A stretch of 64,000 bases of DNA. It comes from Chondrocystis sp. NIES-4102. Lineage in GTDB: Bacteria > Cyanobacteriota > Cyanobacteriia > Cyanobacteriales > Xenococcaceae. The notes beneath the pieces are model-generated. The model searched no databases. It was given only the letters and a program-made list of their open reading frames with translations, and was not told the DNA's origin. Location: NCBI GenBank assembly GCA_002368355.1, contig AP018281.1, forward strand, positions 1,240,001-1,304,000, given 5' to 3'. Position numbers and translations under genes: made by a program. Of the stretch, positions 38,495 to 49,273 are shown in pieces; the stretch's first letter is position 1, and each line of letters opens with the position of its first letter.

Positions 38495-38633
38495 TTAGAT
38501 AAATAAATACTATTGAGTTTCGTAATCATCCTCGAAACACTAATTGCAATAGTAATACTGAGCGAGAAACATTTAGGTTAGCTAAAATCAATATAATTAA
38601 ATATATCTCAATATAAAAATATACATATTTACA

Positions 38634-39332
38634 ATGTCTCAAGCTGCTTTAAATTTAGTCGCAGTCGGGATTTTCATCATGACGATGACATCCTTATTAG
38701 GCCCAATTTTCCATATTTCTCCTGTAGTACCAGCTTCCCTTACCTTTGGTATATTAAGTTTAGCCACCCTAGACACCCTAAGTTGGAATAGTAAAGGAGT
38801 TTCACTATTATTAGACTTATTTGCTTCATCCGAACAACGCCAGCGTATCATTAATCATGAAGCAGGGCATTTTTTAACAGCTTATTTCTTAGGTATTCCG
38901 ATCGCAGGTTATACCTTAACTACTTGGGAAGCTTTACAACAAGGACAATTACGGCGTGGTGGAGTAAATTTAGAGACAGAAGCATTGACCCAAGAACCTC
39001 TAGAATTAGAAAAAATACGTTTAACTTTAGATCGTTTTTGCACTGTTTGGATGTCGGGGGTAGCTGCCGAAAAAATGGTTTTTGGTGATGCTCAAGGTGG
39101 TGTAGAAGATCGACAGCAGTTACAGCAGGCGTTAAAAATGTTAGGATTTCCCGAAACAGTTTATCTTCAAAAAGAACGTTGGGCGCAACTTCAGGCAACT
39201 AATTTGTTAACTAGACATCAAAAATCCTATGAGGCTTTAGTAGAAGCAATGAAGCAAAGAGCCTCTGTGGCAGAATGTTGTGCTGTAATACAACAACACT
39301 GTGATGTGGATACAGTAGCTACTTATGGATAA
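38634..39332 (+). CDS. FtsH/M41-like membrane metalloprotease without AAA domain
   Basis: A 232-residue protein with two N-terminal hydrophobic segments (about 4-23 and 31-48). The zinc motif is HEAGH (H75, E76, H79), in the sequence NHEAGHFLTAYFLGIP, typical of M41 peptidases. A later SGVAAEKMVFG and VEDRQQ correspond to the third-ligand helix of FtsH. The AAA ATPase part of FtsH is missing, so it cannot pull substrates by ATP hydrolysis. Such short M41-like proteins are found in cyanobacteria and chloroplasts. Its substrate is unknown. Confidence 0.82.
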   Translation: MSQAALNLVAVGIFIMTMTSLLGPIFHISPVVPASLTFGILSLATLDTLSWNSKGVSLLLDLFASSEQRQRIINHEAGHFLTAYFLGIPIAGYTLTTWEALQQGQLRRGGVNLETEALTQEPLELEKIRLTLDRFCTVWMSGVAAEKMVFGDAQGGVEDRQQLQQALKMLGFPETVYLQKERWAQLQATNLLTRHQKSYEALVEAMKQRASVAECCAVIQQHCDVDTVATYG

Positions 39333-39867
39333 TTATTAGTTAACTGTGTTATAGGCGTAATAAACTAGTTTAGGACAATTCGGGTGATTATCTGGTCGTA
39401 GTAGGTATTAGTGATCAGTGAACAGTTAAAGACTAATAACTCAAAAATGTCCATTAATTATCTAATATAGATAAAATTTTTGTTTAAAACTTGGTCTGCA
39501 TAAGTTTAAATCTCTAAGTTGTGTTGACCAAGATTAAAATTAAAGTAAATCAATAAATCAATGGCATTTTCAAGATCAATCGCCAAATTATTGCTAAATA
39601 TCTCAAAATCAAACAAGATTATGGTTGTTATATAAGCTTACGGAATTAGCCTAATTCTACGTAGATTAAGGACGGGTCATAAAAAGCGTGGAAAGGTAAA
39701 GTAGAGATCATCAAATTTATTCATCAACCAGTCCATAATCTATTTTTAAAATATAAACTTGAGAGTAGTAGAATCTTATTGCCAATTAAACATAGATAAT
39801 TATTAATTGACACAATTGCGGATTGAAATGAGAAAATAAAAAGCTACCTTAACTGTTAGCTGAAGAT
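39333..39867. other. Spacer before the aminotransferase gene
   Basis: A 535-bp stretch with no supported ORF. It includes a degenerate TAGTAGGTATTAGTGATCAG-type stretch near 39400, related to the heptamer-rich spacers elsewhere in the window. No terminator or RNA gene seen. Confidence 0.45.
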
Positions 39868-41052
39868 ATGAGTTTAAATTGGATTAACCGCGCGAAGCGT
39901 TTAAGTGTCTTACCGCCCTACGTATTTGCTCGTTTAGATGAATTAAAAGCCCGCGCCAGAGAACAAGGATTAGATTTAATAGATTTAGGTATGGGTAACC
40001 CTGATGGTGCTGCCCCTCAACCAGTTATTGATGCTGCGATCGCAGCTTTACAAGACCCTTCCAACCACGGTTATCCACCCTTTGAAGGGACTGCCAGCTT
40101 TCGCCAAGCAATTACAGACTGGTATCAAAGATGTTATGGAGTAGAATTAGATCCAAATAGCGAAGCTTTACCATTAATCGGGTCAAAAGAAGGTTTAGGT
40201 CATTTAGCAATGGCATATATTGACCCAGGCGATCTTATTTTAGTCCCAAGTCCTTCCTATCCTGCTCATTTTCGCGGTCCATTAATTGCAGGAGCAAAAA
40301 TTCATCCAATTAATTTATCAGCAGAGCAAAATTGGATAATCGACCTAAGTACTATTCCTGAAACTGTGGCTCAACAAGCCAAGATCCTCTATTTTAATTA
40401 TCCTAATAATCCTACTACTGCCACTGCACCCAAAGAATTTTTTGAAGAAGTAGTTAAGTTTGCTCGTCATTACGAAATCTTACTCGTCCACGACCTTTGT
40501 TATGCAGAATTAGCTTTTGATGGTTATCAACCCACATCTCTATTAGAAATACCAGGAGCAAAAGAAATCGGTGTTGAGTTTCATACCCTATCTAAAACCT
40601 ATAATATGGCAGGTTGGCGTGTAGGATTTATGGTGGGCAATTCAGATATTATCCAAGGTTTACGCACACTTAAAACTAATTTAGATTATGGTATCTTCTC
40701 TGCGGTACAGAAGGCAGCAGAAACAGCTTTGCAATTACCAGATGAATATATTAAAAAAGTACAAAATCGTTATAGTCAAAGAAGAGATTTCTTAATCAAA
40801 GGGTTAAGAGAATTAGGATGGCAGATTTCCCCTTCTAAAGCAACCATGTATCTTTGGATTCCAACCCCTATAGGCAAAGGGTCAACAGAATTTGCCCTAG
40901 ACCTTTTACAGCAAACAGGAGTAGTAGTTACCCCAGGTAACGCTTTTGGAGACGCAGGAGAAGGGTATGTGCGGATTAGTTTAATTGCAGATTGCGATCG
41001 CTTAGGAGAAGCAATTAATCGCTTTAAGCAAGCAGGGATTAATTATCAGTAA
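39868..41052 (+). CDS. Class I/II aminotransferase (AspC/AlaC-like)
   Basis: PLP-dependent aminotransferase, 394 residues. The PLP lysine is in HTLSKTYNMAGWRVGF; LYFNYPNNPT and VHDLCYAELAFDG supply Asn and Asp/Tyr contacts; the carboxylate-binding Arg lies in GYVRISL. The start LNWINRAKRLSVLPPYVFA matches the cyanobacterial group usually labelled aspartate or alanine aminotransferase, related to LL-diaminopimelate aminotransferase. Which amino acids it uses cannot be read from sequence. No operon partner. Confidence 0.9.
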   Translation: MSLNWINRAKRLSVLPPYVFARLDELKARAREQGLDLIDLGMGNPDGAAPQPVIDAAIAALQDPSNHGYPPFEGTASFRQAITDWYQRCYGVELDPNSEALPLIGSKEGLGHLAMAYIDPGDLILVPSPSYPAHFRGPLIAGAKIHPINLSAEQNWIIDLSTIPETVAQQAKILYFNYPNNPTTATAPKEFFEEVVKFARHYEILLVHDLCYAELAFDGYQPTSLLEIPGAKEIGVEFHTLSKTYNMAGWRVGFMVGNSDIIQGLRTLKTNLDYGIFSAVQKAAETALQLPDEYIKKVQNRYSQRRDFLIKGLRELGWQISPSKATMYLWIPTPIGKGSTEFALDLLQQTGVVVTPGNAFGDAGEGYVRISLIADCDRLGEAINRFKQAGINYQ

Positions 41053-41165
41053 ACCAGATCAAATTTTTGTAATTTTATAAACAATTACCTGCCTACAATT
41101 GTCTTTTACCTTTCTCGACGGTGTAATTATATTTCTTAAGTTCCACTTATAGTATGTAACTATAT

Positions 41166-43730
41166 TTATTCCTGACCTCGATCAATACGAAATCTTTCTA
41201 CCGAAGACAGCAAACCACGGGCAATACCTACTAAATTTTGTAGTGCGCCCCCAACCCTTTGAGATTCTTGAGATGTAGCTTGAGCAGTTAATTCTACTGA
41301 TTGCATTACTTGTGCTACAGCCCGAGAGTTTTCTCGCTGTTCGACGGTATCGGCAGTAATTGAACGAACTAAAGTATCAATCCGATTTGATACCTGAATA
41401 ATATCCTCTAGGGCCGTTTTTGCTTGTTCGGCTCTTTCAGTTACGTCGATAACCTCCTGAATACCTTCTTCCATCGCTGTCATTACCGATCCAGTTTCAC
41501 TTTGAATTTGTAAAACAATTTGCTCAATTTCTTTCAAAGATTTACCAGATCTATCTGCTAACTGCCTAACCTCATCAGCAACTACAGCAAAACCCCGACC
41601 AGCCTCTCCTGCTTTGGCTGCTTGAATTGAGGCATTTAAAGCTAATTGGTTAGTTCTTTCGGCAATTTGCGAAATCAAAAGTACAATTTTAGAAATTTCC
41701 TGTGAAGCTTCTGCCAACCTTTTAACCTTACGGGCTGTTTCCGATACCGTTTCTCTAATTTGAAAAATTCCTGCTACAGTTCGTTCTACCGCCTTACCAC
41801 CTTTGAGTGCTGTGACTGAGGATGAACGAGCCACTTCCTCAGCTTCACGGGCATTATCTGCTACCCTTTCAATCGATTCGGTCATCATTTGTACCGAATT
41901 TAAAGTTACTGCTAATTCTTCTGCCATACGCAATGCTTCACTGGATTGATTGCGTGCAAACAATTCACTATCAGTAGAACCCTTGTTTACCTGCTCCGCA
42001 GCTTCTTTTACCTGACGAACAATTTCTCGCAAACTTTGGATAGTTAAGTTAAAAGCATCAGCAACTGCTCCTAATACGTCTGCTGTAACTGTAGCTTGGA
42101 CTGTTAAGTCTCCTCTGGCTGCACCTTCAACGTCATCTAGTAGTCTAATTACCTGCCTTTGTAAATCTTCTTTTGCTTGTTCTGTTTCTTCCGCTCTTCT
42201 TTGAGCTTCTTGAGTAGTAGTTAAAATCACTCTAGTCATACGGTTAAAACCAGTTGCTAACTGTCCAAATTCATCTTGAGAAAAAACAGTTGCTTTAGCA
42301 TTTAAATTACCTTGATAAACATCATCAAATTGAGTTTTCAAGTCAATACTGGCTTTAGTTACGTGTCTGGCTGTAATTTTACCTAACGCTGCTGCTGTAC
42401 CTAAACTTGTTGCTCCTGCAACTAAAGAGAGGATTAAGCTATTTTTAGCACCTCTGGCAAAACTATTTTCAGAACTTTGACTAGCAGCAATACTAGATCC
42501 TAACAACCCAATAAATAATACAGCGATCGCACTAGCTAATCCTGCTGCCCCTGCTGTAATAAGCTGTTTCTTCTCTATAGGTGCATTAATAAATCCTGCT
42601 AATGTTCCCTGATTGACTTCTATAAGTGGTGCTTCTTTTGCACCTGATAAGGAAGTAGTTGCAGAAGTTGCATTAACTTCACTAGACGCAATTTCTTCGG
42701 GGTTCATCGCAGTAGATTCTGCAACCAGATTATTAGAAGAGGCATAACTATTAATACTAGGCTCTTCTGGCAAGTTAAATAAACCTGTATCTGGTAAATT
42801 TTGCTCTAATTCCTCTAAATCAAAGAAACTACTATCAATTTCATCAAATTCTAGTTCATCTTGATAATCTAAACCTCCTTTATCCGAAGTATCTTCTACT
42901 TCTGCGCCATAATTTTCGCTGCCTGCCATATAAAAAGGTTCAGTCAAAACTGTATCAATTTCTAATTCTGAACTATCTTCATAATCATTTTCATAATCAC
43001 GTTGGTTGACAGCGAAATCATCCTCTGCATATTTAGGAAAAGAATCGTCTTGGTCATCTAAATCTGCCATAAAGGTAGCACTTGCAGCTATATTCGACTT
43101 ATCTTGAAAAGCTGATGAGTGTTCAAACTCAGTAAAGGAATCTTCAAAACTATGCTGTTGCTCATCAAGAGCTATATTCTCTGAATTTGCTTGATTAACG
43201 TTAAGAAAAGGATTATCAAATGTATCTTCTTTAATAGCAGTCAAATCCTCTTCGCTATCGCCTGCCATTTCTGTATTATCTAATTTAGAACTATAATCTT
43301 CACCGAAATCAAAATCCTCTTCTATTGCATCTTCCTGTTGAGCAAAATCAATCCCCACTGAAGTTGGGAATGGTACGATGTTTTCACCCCCAAACATTTC
43401 TGGCATTTCAAAATTATCTTCATCAAAGTCTAATTCAGAACCCATAGACTGTTGCTGTAGCTGTTCTAGCTGCTCAATACCGCTACGTGCAAAATCAATC
43501 AGATCCTGTTCATCGCTAAATTGTAAAACATTTTCATACTGCTCTCTTGCTAGATCATAATTTTGAAATCCATAACAATAAATATGACCTCGTAGCAACA
43601 AGACATTAGGATCGTTAGGAAATTCTTCAGCTAGATGATCAATTATTTTTGCTGCTTGAGCAAAATCGCTTTCTAAATAAGCTTTTTCTGCCTGTCCGTA
43701 TTCTTGTGAATAATTAGTTCCTGATGCCAT
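41166..43730 (-). CDS. pilJ: PilJ-like methyl-accepting chemotaxis protein
   Basis: Taxis receptor of 854 residues signalling to a CheA-type kinase for type IV pilus motility. It starts with TPR-like repeats (about 1-115), then a very acidic, low-complexity stretch (about 120-370). Two hydrophobic segments near 390-415 and 425-445 are separated by only about 20 residues, so there is almost no periplasmic sensor. A HAMP region ([14 protein letters not shown]) and the MCP signalling domain follow, with the highly conserved hairpin around [19 protein letters not shown]. Input is therefore probably cytoplasmic, through the TPR/acidic part. It is the last gene of a pilH-pilI-pilJ run. No GAF (phytochrome-like) domain is present. 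Confidence 0.9.
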   Translation of the reverse strand: MASGTNYSQEYGQAEKAYLESDFAQAAKIIDHLAEEFPNDPNVLLLRGHIYCYGFQNYDLAREQYENVLQFSDEQDLIDFARSGIEQLEQLQQQSMGSELDFDEDNFEMPEMFGGENIVPFPTSVGIDFAQQEDAIEEDFDFGEDYSSKLDNTEMAGDSEEDLTAIKEDTFDNPFLNVNQANSENIALDEQQHSFEDSFTEFEHSSAFQDKSNIAASATFMADLDDQDDSFPKYAEDDFAVNQRDYENDYEDSSELEIDTVLTEPFYMAGSENYGAEVEDTSDKGGLDYQDELEFDEIDSSFFDLEELEQNLPDTGLFNLPEEPSINSYASSNNLVAESTAMNPEEIASSEVNATSATTSLSGAKEAPLIEVNQGTLAGFINAPIEKKQLITAGAAGLASAIAVLFIGLLGSSIAASQSSENSFARGAKNSLILSLVAGATSLGTAAALGKITARHVTKASIDLKTQFDDVYQGNLNAKATVFSQDEFGQLATGFNRMTRVILTTTQEAQRRAEETEQAKEDLQRQVIRLLDDVEGAARGDLTVQATVTADVLGAVADAFNLTIQSLREIVRQVKEAAEQVNKGSTDSELFARNQSSEALRMAEELAVTLNSVQMMTESIERVADNAREAEEVARSSSVTALKGGKAVERTVAGIFQIRETVSETARKVKRLAEASQEISKIVLLISQIAERTNQLALNASIQAAKAGEAGRGFAVVADEVRQLADRSGKSLKEIEQIVLQIQSETGSVMTAMEEGIQEVIDVTERAEQAKTALEDIIQVSNRIDTLVRSITADTVEQRENSRAVAQVMQSVELTAQATSQESQRVGGALQNLVGIARGLLSSVERFRIDRGQE

Positions 43731-43902
43731 GTGCTTATTGCCAAATTAATATAAATTATTATTGGTTGCGGTGAGCTTAGTAATTACTTTATGTTTAGAC
43801 TGGTCTGATGGCTGTAAATTTATTTTAGCGAAGCCACCTAATATAATGTTTTCTGACGCTTGGTATAAATAAAAAAGAAGTTGCTTATTATAGTTGCTCA
43901 CG

Positions 43903-44433
43903 TCAGGTTGCCCATCTTGCAGATCTTAATATTTTGGCAGGATCTAGTAAATTAACAATTAAGTTACTTTCGGTATCTGGTTGCCATTGAGCTTGAATAA
44001 AAGGAGCCATCGTACTTGATGGGGGACTATAAATTTCTAATTGATCTACATCTAACCAATCCATTTCCCCAATACTAGTAATTGCTAAACCCATAATTTG
44101 CTCATGGTCTTCGATCGCAATTACTGGAATTGTTGGACGATCAGTTTTTAATACTCCACTATCACCTAAAAATTGACCCAAGTCTGCTACCCAAATTACC
44201 TTTCCTCTCAAATTAATTGTTCCTAACAATAAGGGAGAGGCATTAGGAATAGGAGCAATTTGATCAGGAGTTTGCTGCATCACCTCGGCAATCCCCGTAG
44301 CAGGAAAAGCACAAGCTTCTCCCGAAGCTAAATAGAAACGAAGATGTAGTTCTCCTTCTGGGTTTTCTAGTGGTTGTATATCTAACGATAGATCGAGACT
44401 ACTGTCGGCATACAGTTCAGAATTACTAACCAT
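43903..44433 (-). CDS. pilI: CheW-like adaptor PilI
   Basis: A 176-residue protein with one CheW domain. It begins with LHLRFYLASGEACAFPATGI, followed by the GTINLRGKVIWVADLGQFL segment that contacts receptor and kinase. CheW proteins bridge receptors to the histidine kinase. It sits between the PilH-like regulator and the PilJ receptor, about 79 bp and 172 bp apart, in the order known from cyanobacterial pilus-taxis loci. Confidence 0.9.
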   Translation of the reverse strand: MVSNSELYADSSLDLSLDIQPLENPEGELHLRFYLASGEACAFPATGIAEVMQQTPDQIAPIPNASPLLLGTINLRGKVIWVADLGQFLGDSGVLKTDRPTIPVIAIEDHEQIMGLAITSIGEMDWLDVDQLEIYSPPSSTMAPFIQAQWQPDTESNLIVNLLDPAKILRSARWAT

Positions 44434-44512
44434 AAGCTTATTTTTTATACATATAAATATTTACCGATACATTAAATATGCGGTTGAACAATATTATCTC
44501 AACTAATTTCAG

Positions 44513-44878
44513 TTAAGCCCGTAGTAATTGTTTAACTGTGCCTATCAACTCGACAGGTTGAAAAGGTTTAGCAATATAAGCATCTGCCCCCTGCTTCATC
44601 CCCCAGTAGCGGTCGAATTCTTCACCTTTGGAAGAACACATCACGACTGGAACATTTTGAGTTTTAGGATCTGATTTGAGACGACGACATAATTCATAAC
44701 CATTCATTCTTGGCATAACTATGTCCATTACTACTATATCGGGATTAAATGTTTCTAAATGCTCTAAAGCTTCTACTCCATCACAAGCAACCGTAACGTT
44801 AAGACCACTACCTTTTAGCAGATCAGAAATCATTTGTCTTTGCGCTAAACTATCTTCTACAATTAGAACTTTGCTCAT
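44513..44878 (-). CDS. pilH: Single-domain response regulator PilH (CheY-like)
   Basis: A 121-residue stand-alone receiver domain. Acidic residues E8/D9, phosphoacceptor D52 in VVMDIVMPRMNG, and the Lys of YIAKPF are in place. The VMCSSKGEEFDRYWGMKQGA stretch is typical for PilH/TaxY-type regulators of cyanobacterial phototaxis. It begins the pilH-pilI-pilJ run. A PatA-type PilG and the PilL kinase are not in this window and must be elsewhere. Confidence 0.9.
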   Translation of the reverse strand: MSKVLIVEDSLAQRQMISDLLKGSGLNVTVACDGVEALEHLETFNPDIVVMDIVMPRMNGYELCRRLKSDPKTQNVPVVMCSSKGEEFDRYWGMKQGADAYIAKPFQPVELIGTVKQLLRA

Positions 44879-45711
44879 AATACGTTAATATACGAAGGTG
44901 ATCCTGATTAAATTTAAGTCCACTTGGCAATTGATTGATTTTAGGAAATCAAACTATTTTTTTGAGTGCGTCGGAATTTTGAGGTTGTTTCAAAATTAGG
45001 AGACGTAGTGATTTCACTTTATTTACTGATATTCACTTAGTCTGCCCATATTTCACATAAACTTTATCTATCCTCCATTTATTTTATTTGCATCAAGCAA
45101 AATCTTTTGCTCACTTAAAGATTTAATTTACGAGATTTTATAATAATCACCAGAAGACAAGCTTCTATAAAGATAATTACCACCCTCTCCGCTTCAGAAT
45201 ATACTCTACTTTTTGACCAATCGCCAGGTTATAATCAACATCAAACTGTTTATAGTTCATTTGTTTATTTAGTTAAGCTATAAATATTGTCATTTGATGA
45301 TAGTTATTTTCTCTAGATCTTCGAGTAAATATTCTTAAGTATTAAAATAGCGATCATTAATTCTGATACCAAGCATTTGTTTTAAACACTGGGAGCAACA
45401 TCAATACTTATTACTAAGTAAGTTTCGTTTAAATGATTGCTGATTAACGCTGTGTTGAAATTACTTAATGTAGTTTTGCGTAAAATAAATTTCCATTAGT
45501 AAAAAATAATAATTTATAAAAATAATATCTCAAGCTCTTGGCAACCAATTGTGATGCTGGTTATGCTGGAGTTATTAAAATGAATCAACTCATCAAAGAT
45601 GTTGTAGATTTTTATTTTATTGATTCTGGATATTTCAATCAATCAACAGTAAATTAGAAAAACTTAATTTTTCTGAGTTACAGCACAGAAAAAATCGCGA
45701 GGAAGTCAAGA
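44879..45711. other. Divergent spacer pilH / hmpF
   Basis: About 830 AT-rich bases between two motility-related transcription units. Two tiny ORFs are present: minus strand 45177-45260 (27 codons, MNYKQFDVDYNLAIGQKV then EYILKRRGW) and plus strand 45580-45657 (25 codons). Neither has a recognisable family. I see no terminator or RNA gene with good support. Confidence 0.4.
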
Positions 45712-47433
45712 GTGCTATATCTAGCAGAAATACAAAAACAAAGTAAGGGATTTATGGGTGGCGTGGAAACCAAGCTGAAACTCATAGCCTGTCAACGTAA
45801 CGATGACAGTTGGAGTATTGTCAATAATGAATTCCTTCCTGTTGAAGAAGCTAATGATTTTGGCGATGGTGCTTTGATTGTGGTTAATTTGGGCGTTAAC
45901 CGTCAAATTCAGGGAAAGATAGAATTAGCTTCGCAAAAAATTGTCGGTATTTTAAAGAATTTTTCCCGACTATTGGAAAAGACTAAAGATCAAGAACAGG
46001 AAATAGGTCAATGGAAAGAGTCATTGGCAATTCAAAGTGAGGAATTGAGCCGACGGCAACTAGAAATGGAAACTCGCCTAGAACAGGTAGAGCAAATGGA
46101 GGAGGAGTTTGAGCAATTTGAACAGCAAAGGGCGCAAATTGAAGCAGCTAGAGCCGAAACAGAAAAACTTAAGCAAGAATTTGAGGCAAAAAGCGCAGAA
46201 TTAGAAGGAGCTTGGGCGCAGTTACAGGGACAACAACAAAATTTAGCAGAACAATTACAACAGTCTAAGGTTTTAGATCCGACTCAAGCTACTGAAATTA
46301 AAAATAAGTTAACAAGTTTACGTAGTTTTACAAATGTTGGTAATTCTTTAAAAAGCCAGTTAGATTTGGCAGCAGGAGCAATTAAAAATCAAGAAACAAT
46401 TTGGGAGTCATATTCGGGAAATTTAGAGCAATATTCCCAAAGTTTATTAACAAAACGTCAGGAATTAGAGGCTAATGGAACTGAATTAGCTAATAAAAAA
46501 CAACAAATAGAGTCTTTAATTATTGCGATTAAGGAAACTGAACAACAGTTAGGAATTGAACAAAAATCATTAGAAGTTAAACAGGAACTAACACAATTTC
46601 TAGATCTTGAGTGTAATTCTCAAAATCAAATATTACAGATGTTATCAGGTACTGAATCTGATGCTAATGGTAATCAAAAAATAGATATTAATCAATTAGA
46701 AAATATGCCTTTACCTAATTTAGAGGCTATAGTAGAAAATTTGAAGAAAGATTTAGAGAAAGTAGCTAGATTTGTTAATGATCAAGAGGAAGAATTAGGC
46801 TGGCAGTGTAAAGCTGTAGAAGAATTAGAAGCTAAAATAGAGCAAGTAGGAGAATTTGAACGTTTAAGTTTAGAGCAAGAATTGGCTGATGAACGAGAGG
46901 CGAAAAAAATGTTAGACCAAACATTAGTAGGTCAACGTCGATCGCTTAAGGAAAGACATCAAGTTCTTTTAGAACATTCGCGGGTTTTAAAACGTCGGCA
47001 TGGAATAGTTGATTTTGATTTTGAGTCTGAGATTAAAGATATTGATTTAGAACCAATTAAAAAGGGTTTGGCTCAACAACATGAAAAGCTTCAGCAGCGT
47101 CAGCAAGAGTTGGCAGCAGAAGTTGCCCAAATTGAGCAAAGTATTCAAGTCTTAGAAACGAAACTACAACAACAATTAAATCAGAAAAATGATCTCGAAT
47201 TAGCGATCGCTAAACAACAAGAGGATTGGCAAGTATTAAATACTGATGTAATTCAATTGCAGTCTCAAATTGATTTTTATGATCAACAATTAAAGCCATT
47301 GGAAGCTGCTAAAAATAGTTTGAGTAATGAGATATCTCAAATGGAACAATTATTAGCTAATTATTTCGCTGATGATCCTGCTAAGGCTGTGGAAGAAATT
47401 GAAGGTATTATTAATCAATTAACAGTAAGTTAG
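45712..47433 (+). CDS. hmpF: HmpF-like pilus motility coiled-coil protein
   Basis: A 573-residue protein. The N-terminal 80 residues form a compact domain (MLYLAEIQKQSKGFM, LKLIACQRNDDSW, DFGDGALIVVNLG). The rest is mostly Gln/Glu-rich coiled coil, ending about residue 565. This layout matches HmpF, a polar protein needed for type IV pilus motility and phototaxis in filamentous cyanobacteria. The GTG start has a good ribosome binding site (GAGGAAG, 7 bases upstream). It lies divergent from pilH-pilI-pilJ, which fits a joint role in directing pili. Its last 4 bp overlap pabC. Confidence 0.85.
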   Translation: MLYLAEIQKQSKGFMGGVETKLKLIACQRNDDSWSIVNNEFLPVEEANDFGDGALIVVNLGVNRQIQGKIELASQKIVGILKNFSRLLEKTKDQEQEIGQWKESLAIQSEELSRRQLEMETRLEQVEQMEEEFEQFEQQRAQIEAARAETEKLKQEFEAKSAELEGAWAQLQGQQQNLAEQLQQSKVLDPTQATEIKNKLTSLRSFTNVGNSLKSQLDLAAGAIKNQETIWESYSGNLEQYSQSLLTKRQELEANGTELANKKQQIESLIIAIKETEQQLGIEQKSLEVKQELTQFLDLECNSQNQILQMLSGTESDANGNQKIDINQLENMPLPNLEAIVENLKKDLEKVARFVNDQEEELGWQCKAVEELEAKIEQVGEFERLSLEQELADEREAKKMLDQTLVGQRRSLKERHQVLLEHSRVLKRRHGIVDFDFESEIKDIDLEPIKKGLAQQHEKLQQRQQELAAEVAQIEQSIQVLETKLQQQLNQKNDLELAIAKQQEDWQVLNTDVIQLQSQIDFYDQQLKPLEAAKNSLSNEISQMEQLLANYFADDPAKAVEEIEGIINQLTVS

Positions 47434-48221
47434 AAGAATTTATTAAATAAATCTTGCCAATTAACAGTTTTTACAGGGTAAATTTGTTGATGATCACCAT
47501 TAATAATCATCTTAATAGGAATTATGCCAACAACACAGTTAGTATAAAATATAGCTTCTAAATGTTCGCTAAAGTTAGGAGTCCAAATATTTTCTTGAAC
47601 CTGAAATTGCTGATTATTTAAATAACTAAAAAAATGCGATCGCGCTATACCTGGTAAAATTCCGAGATCTAAACTAGGAGTGTACCAACAATGGTTTTTC
47701 CATCCCCATAAGTTACCCGTACTAGTTTCTAGCCAATTACCTTGATGATCAATTAAGATCGCTTCTTGGGCATTATGCTTGAGTGCTTGGTTACGAGCTA
47801 GATATGCAGCTAAATAATTACCAGTTTTATATTCTGCCAAACTACGCCTATATATTCTCTCTGTTGCTATCCAAGCCGTTATACCTCTGGTTTGACGTTG
47901 TTTTAAATCTGGTGGTAAATTACGTCCTGTAATCCATTCTTTACCGTCGGGAAAAATTACTAATCTTAGTATAGGAAAATAAGCAGTTAATAATTCTGCC
48001 CCTTGCCTAAGTCTTGTCCAATTAGGTTGTTGCCATTTAAATACTTGAATACTTTCATTTAAGCGATCGCAGTGTGCTTGCCAAGCGGTTAAAGGATGTT
48101 GCAAAGAATTTTCGTAGATCCGCATGGTGCTAAACACATTTGCTCCATAAATAAACCCAGGTTCATTGATACTTAATTGCAGTTGATTAGAATTAACTAG
48201 AGAGCCATCATACCAATACAT
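47430..48221 (-). CDS. pabC: Aminodeoxychorismate lyase-like class IV aminotransferase
   Basis: PLP fold-type IV enzyme of 263 residues. The likely PLP lysine is in AEYKTGNYL; ETSTGNLWGW and GILPGIARSHF are typical fold-IV motifs. Closest by eye is aminodeoxychorismate lyase, which makes p-aminobenzoate for folate. Branched-chain aminotransferases are the alternative but are longer. It converges on hmpF with a 4-bp overlap, so each gene's 3' end lies in the other's antisense. Confidence 0.8.
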   Translation of the reverse strand: MYWYDGSLVNSNQLQLSINEPGFIYGANVFSTMRIYENSLQHPLTAWQAHCDRLNESIQVFKWQQPNWTRLRQGAELLTAYFPILRLVIFPDGKEWITGRNLPPDLKQRQTRGITAWIATERIYRRSLAEYKTGNYLAAYLARNQALKHNAQEAILIDHQGNWLETSTGNLWGWKNHCWYTPSLDLGILPGIARSHFFSYLNNQQFQVQENIWTPNFSEHLEAIFYTNCVVGIIPIKMIINGDHQQIYPVKTVNWQDLFNKFF

Positions 48222-48375
48222 ATAATCAATCTATTATCTAAATACACTTGATTGTTGCAAATTTATTCGCTGATAATCATAACTAATCAAGCATATCTTC
48301 GAGATTAATTTAATCTGGGCAGGTTTTGTCAGATAATAGAAATTATAAAGTTTTTAAGTTTTATATTAGCTCACA

Positions 48376-49269
48376 GTGAAAAAGTTAATTCGCGGTCTAG
48401 ATAAGTTTAGACAAAACTACGTTACTACCCATCAAGAGCTTTTAGAACAGTTGTCTCATGGTCAAAAACCTAGAGTATTATTTATCACCTGTTCTGATTC
48501 TAGAGTTGATCCTAATTTAATTACTGATACTGACATTGGAGAATTATTCGTCATTCGCAACGCTGGTAACATTATTCCTCCCTATGGAGCAGCTAACGGT
48601 GGCGAAGGTGGCACAATTGAGTATGCTATCAATGCCTTGGGCATAGAACAGGTAGTTATCTGTGGACATTCTAACTGTGGGGCGATGAAAGGCTTGCTCA
48701 AGCTCAATAAGCTACAGGAAGATATGCCTTTAGTTTATGATTGGCTAAAACACGCTGAAGCAACTCGCCGTCTAGTGCTGGAAAATTATTCAGACTACGA
48801 TGATAAAGATTTAACTGAGATTTTGGTTGCTGAGAATGTCTTGATTCAAATTGAAAATCTCAAAACCTATCCCGTAGTAAGATCTAAGCTGCATCAGAAA
48901 AAAATTAAAATTTATGCTTGGATTTATAATATCGAAACAGGAACGGTTTTAGCTTATGACGCTCGCACTCATACATATATTCCTCCTGAAGGTCAACTAT
49001 TTGACGATGATGATTCAGATGATACAGTTCGTCCTTTTGTAGCTTGTGGTAATAGTGAATTTTTAATTCCCATAAAAAAAGAATTGGAAGCTTTACTCAA
49101 ACTCACCCCCCAAACCCCAAGTGCAGCAGAAACAGCAACGCGATCGCTAGTAACTTTATTTGATAAGGCTCGACGCTTAGGAATGAATAATATTGAATTG
49201 CAAAACTATCATTCTCTATTTTCAGAATCTGTACAGCTTTGGGCAGAAAAAATGTATTCTCGCAGTTAA
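48376..49269 (+). CDS. ccaA: Beta-carbonic anhydrase, CcaA-like
   Basis: Zinc enzyme interconverting CO2 and bicarbonate, 297 residues. Zn ligands are C39, H98 and C101, with the D41-R43 dyad, seen in ITCSDSRVDP and CGHSNCGAMKG. A C-terminal extension beyond residue 210, with an acidic DDDDSDD stretch, resembles that of carboxysomal CcaA (IcfA), which binds CcmM; a non-carboxysomal beta enzyme is possible. It begins with GTG, and hisA starts 4 bp after its stop, so the two are cotranscribed. Confidence 0.9.
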   Translation: MKKLIRGLDKFRQNYVTTHQELLEQLSHGQKPRVLFITCSDSRVDPNLITDTDIGELFVIRNAGNIIPPYGAANGGEGGTIEYAINALGIEQVVICGHSNCGAMKGLLKLNKLQEDMPLVYDWLKHAEATRRLVLENYSDYDDKDLTEILVAENVLIQIENLKTYPVVRSKLHQKKIKIYAWIYNIETGTVLAYDARTHTYIPPEGQLFDDDDSDDTVRPFVACGNSEFLIPIKKELEALLKLTPQTPSAAETATRSLVTLFDKARRLGMNNIELQNYHSLFSESVQLWAEKMYSRS

Positions 49270-49273
49270 TTAA

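Noticed and set aside
45177-45260. 27-codon minus-strand ORF in front of hmpF
   Set aside because: No clear ribosome binding site or family; too short to support by eye.
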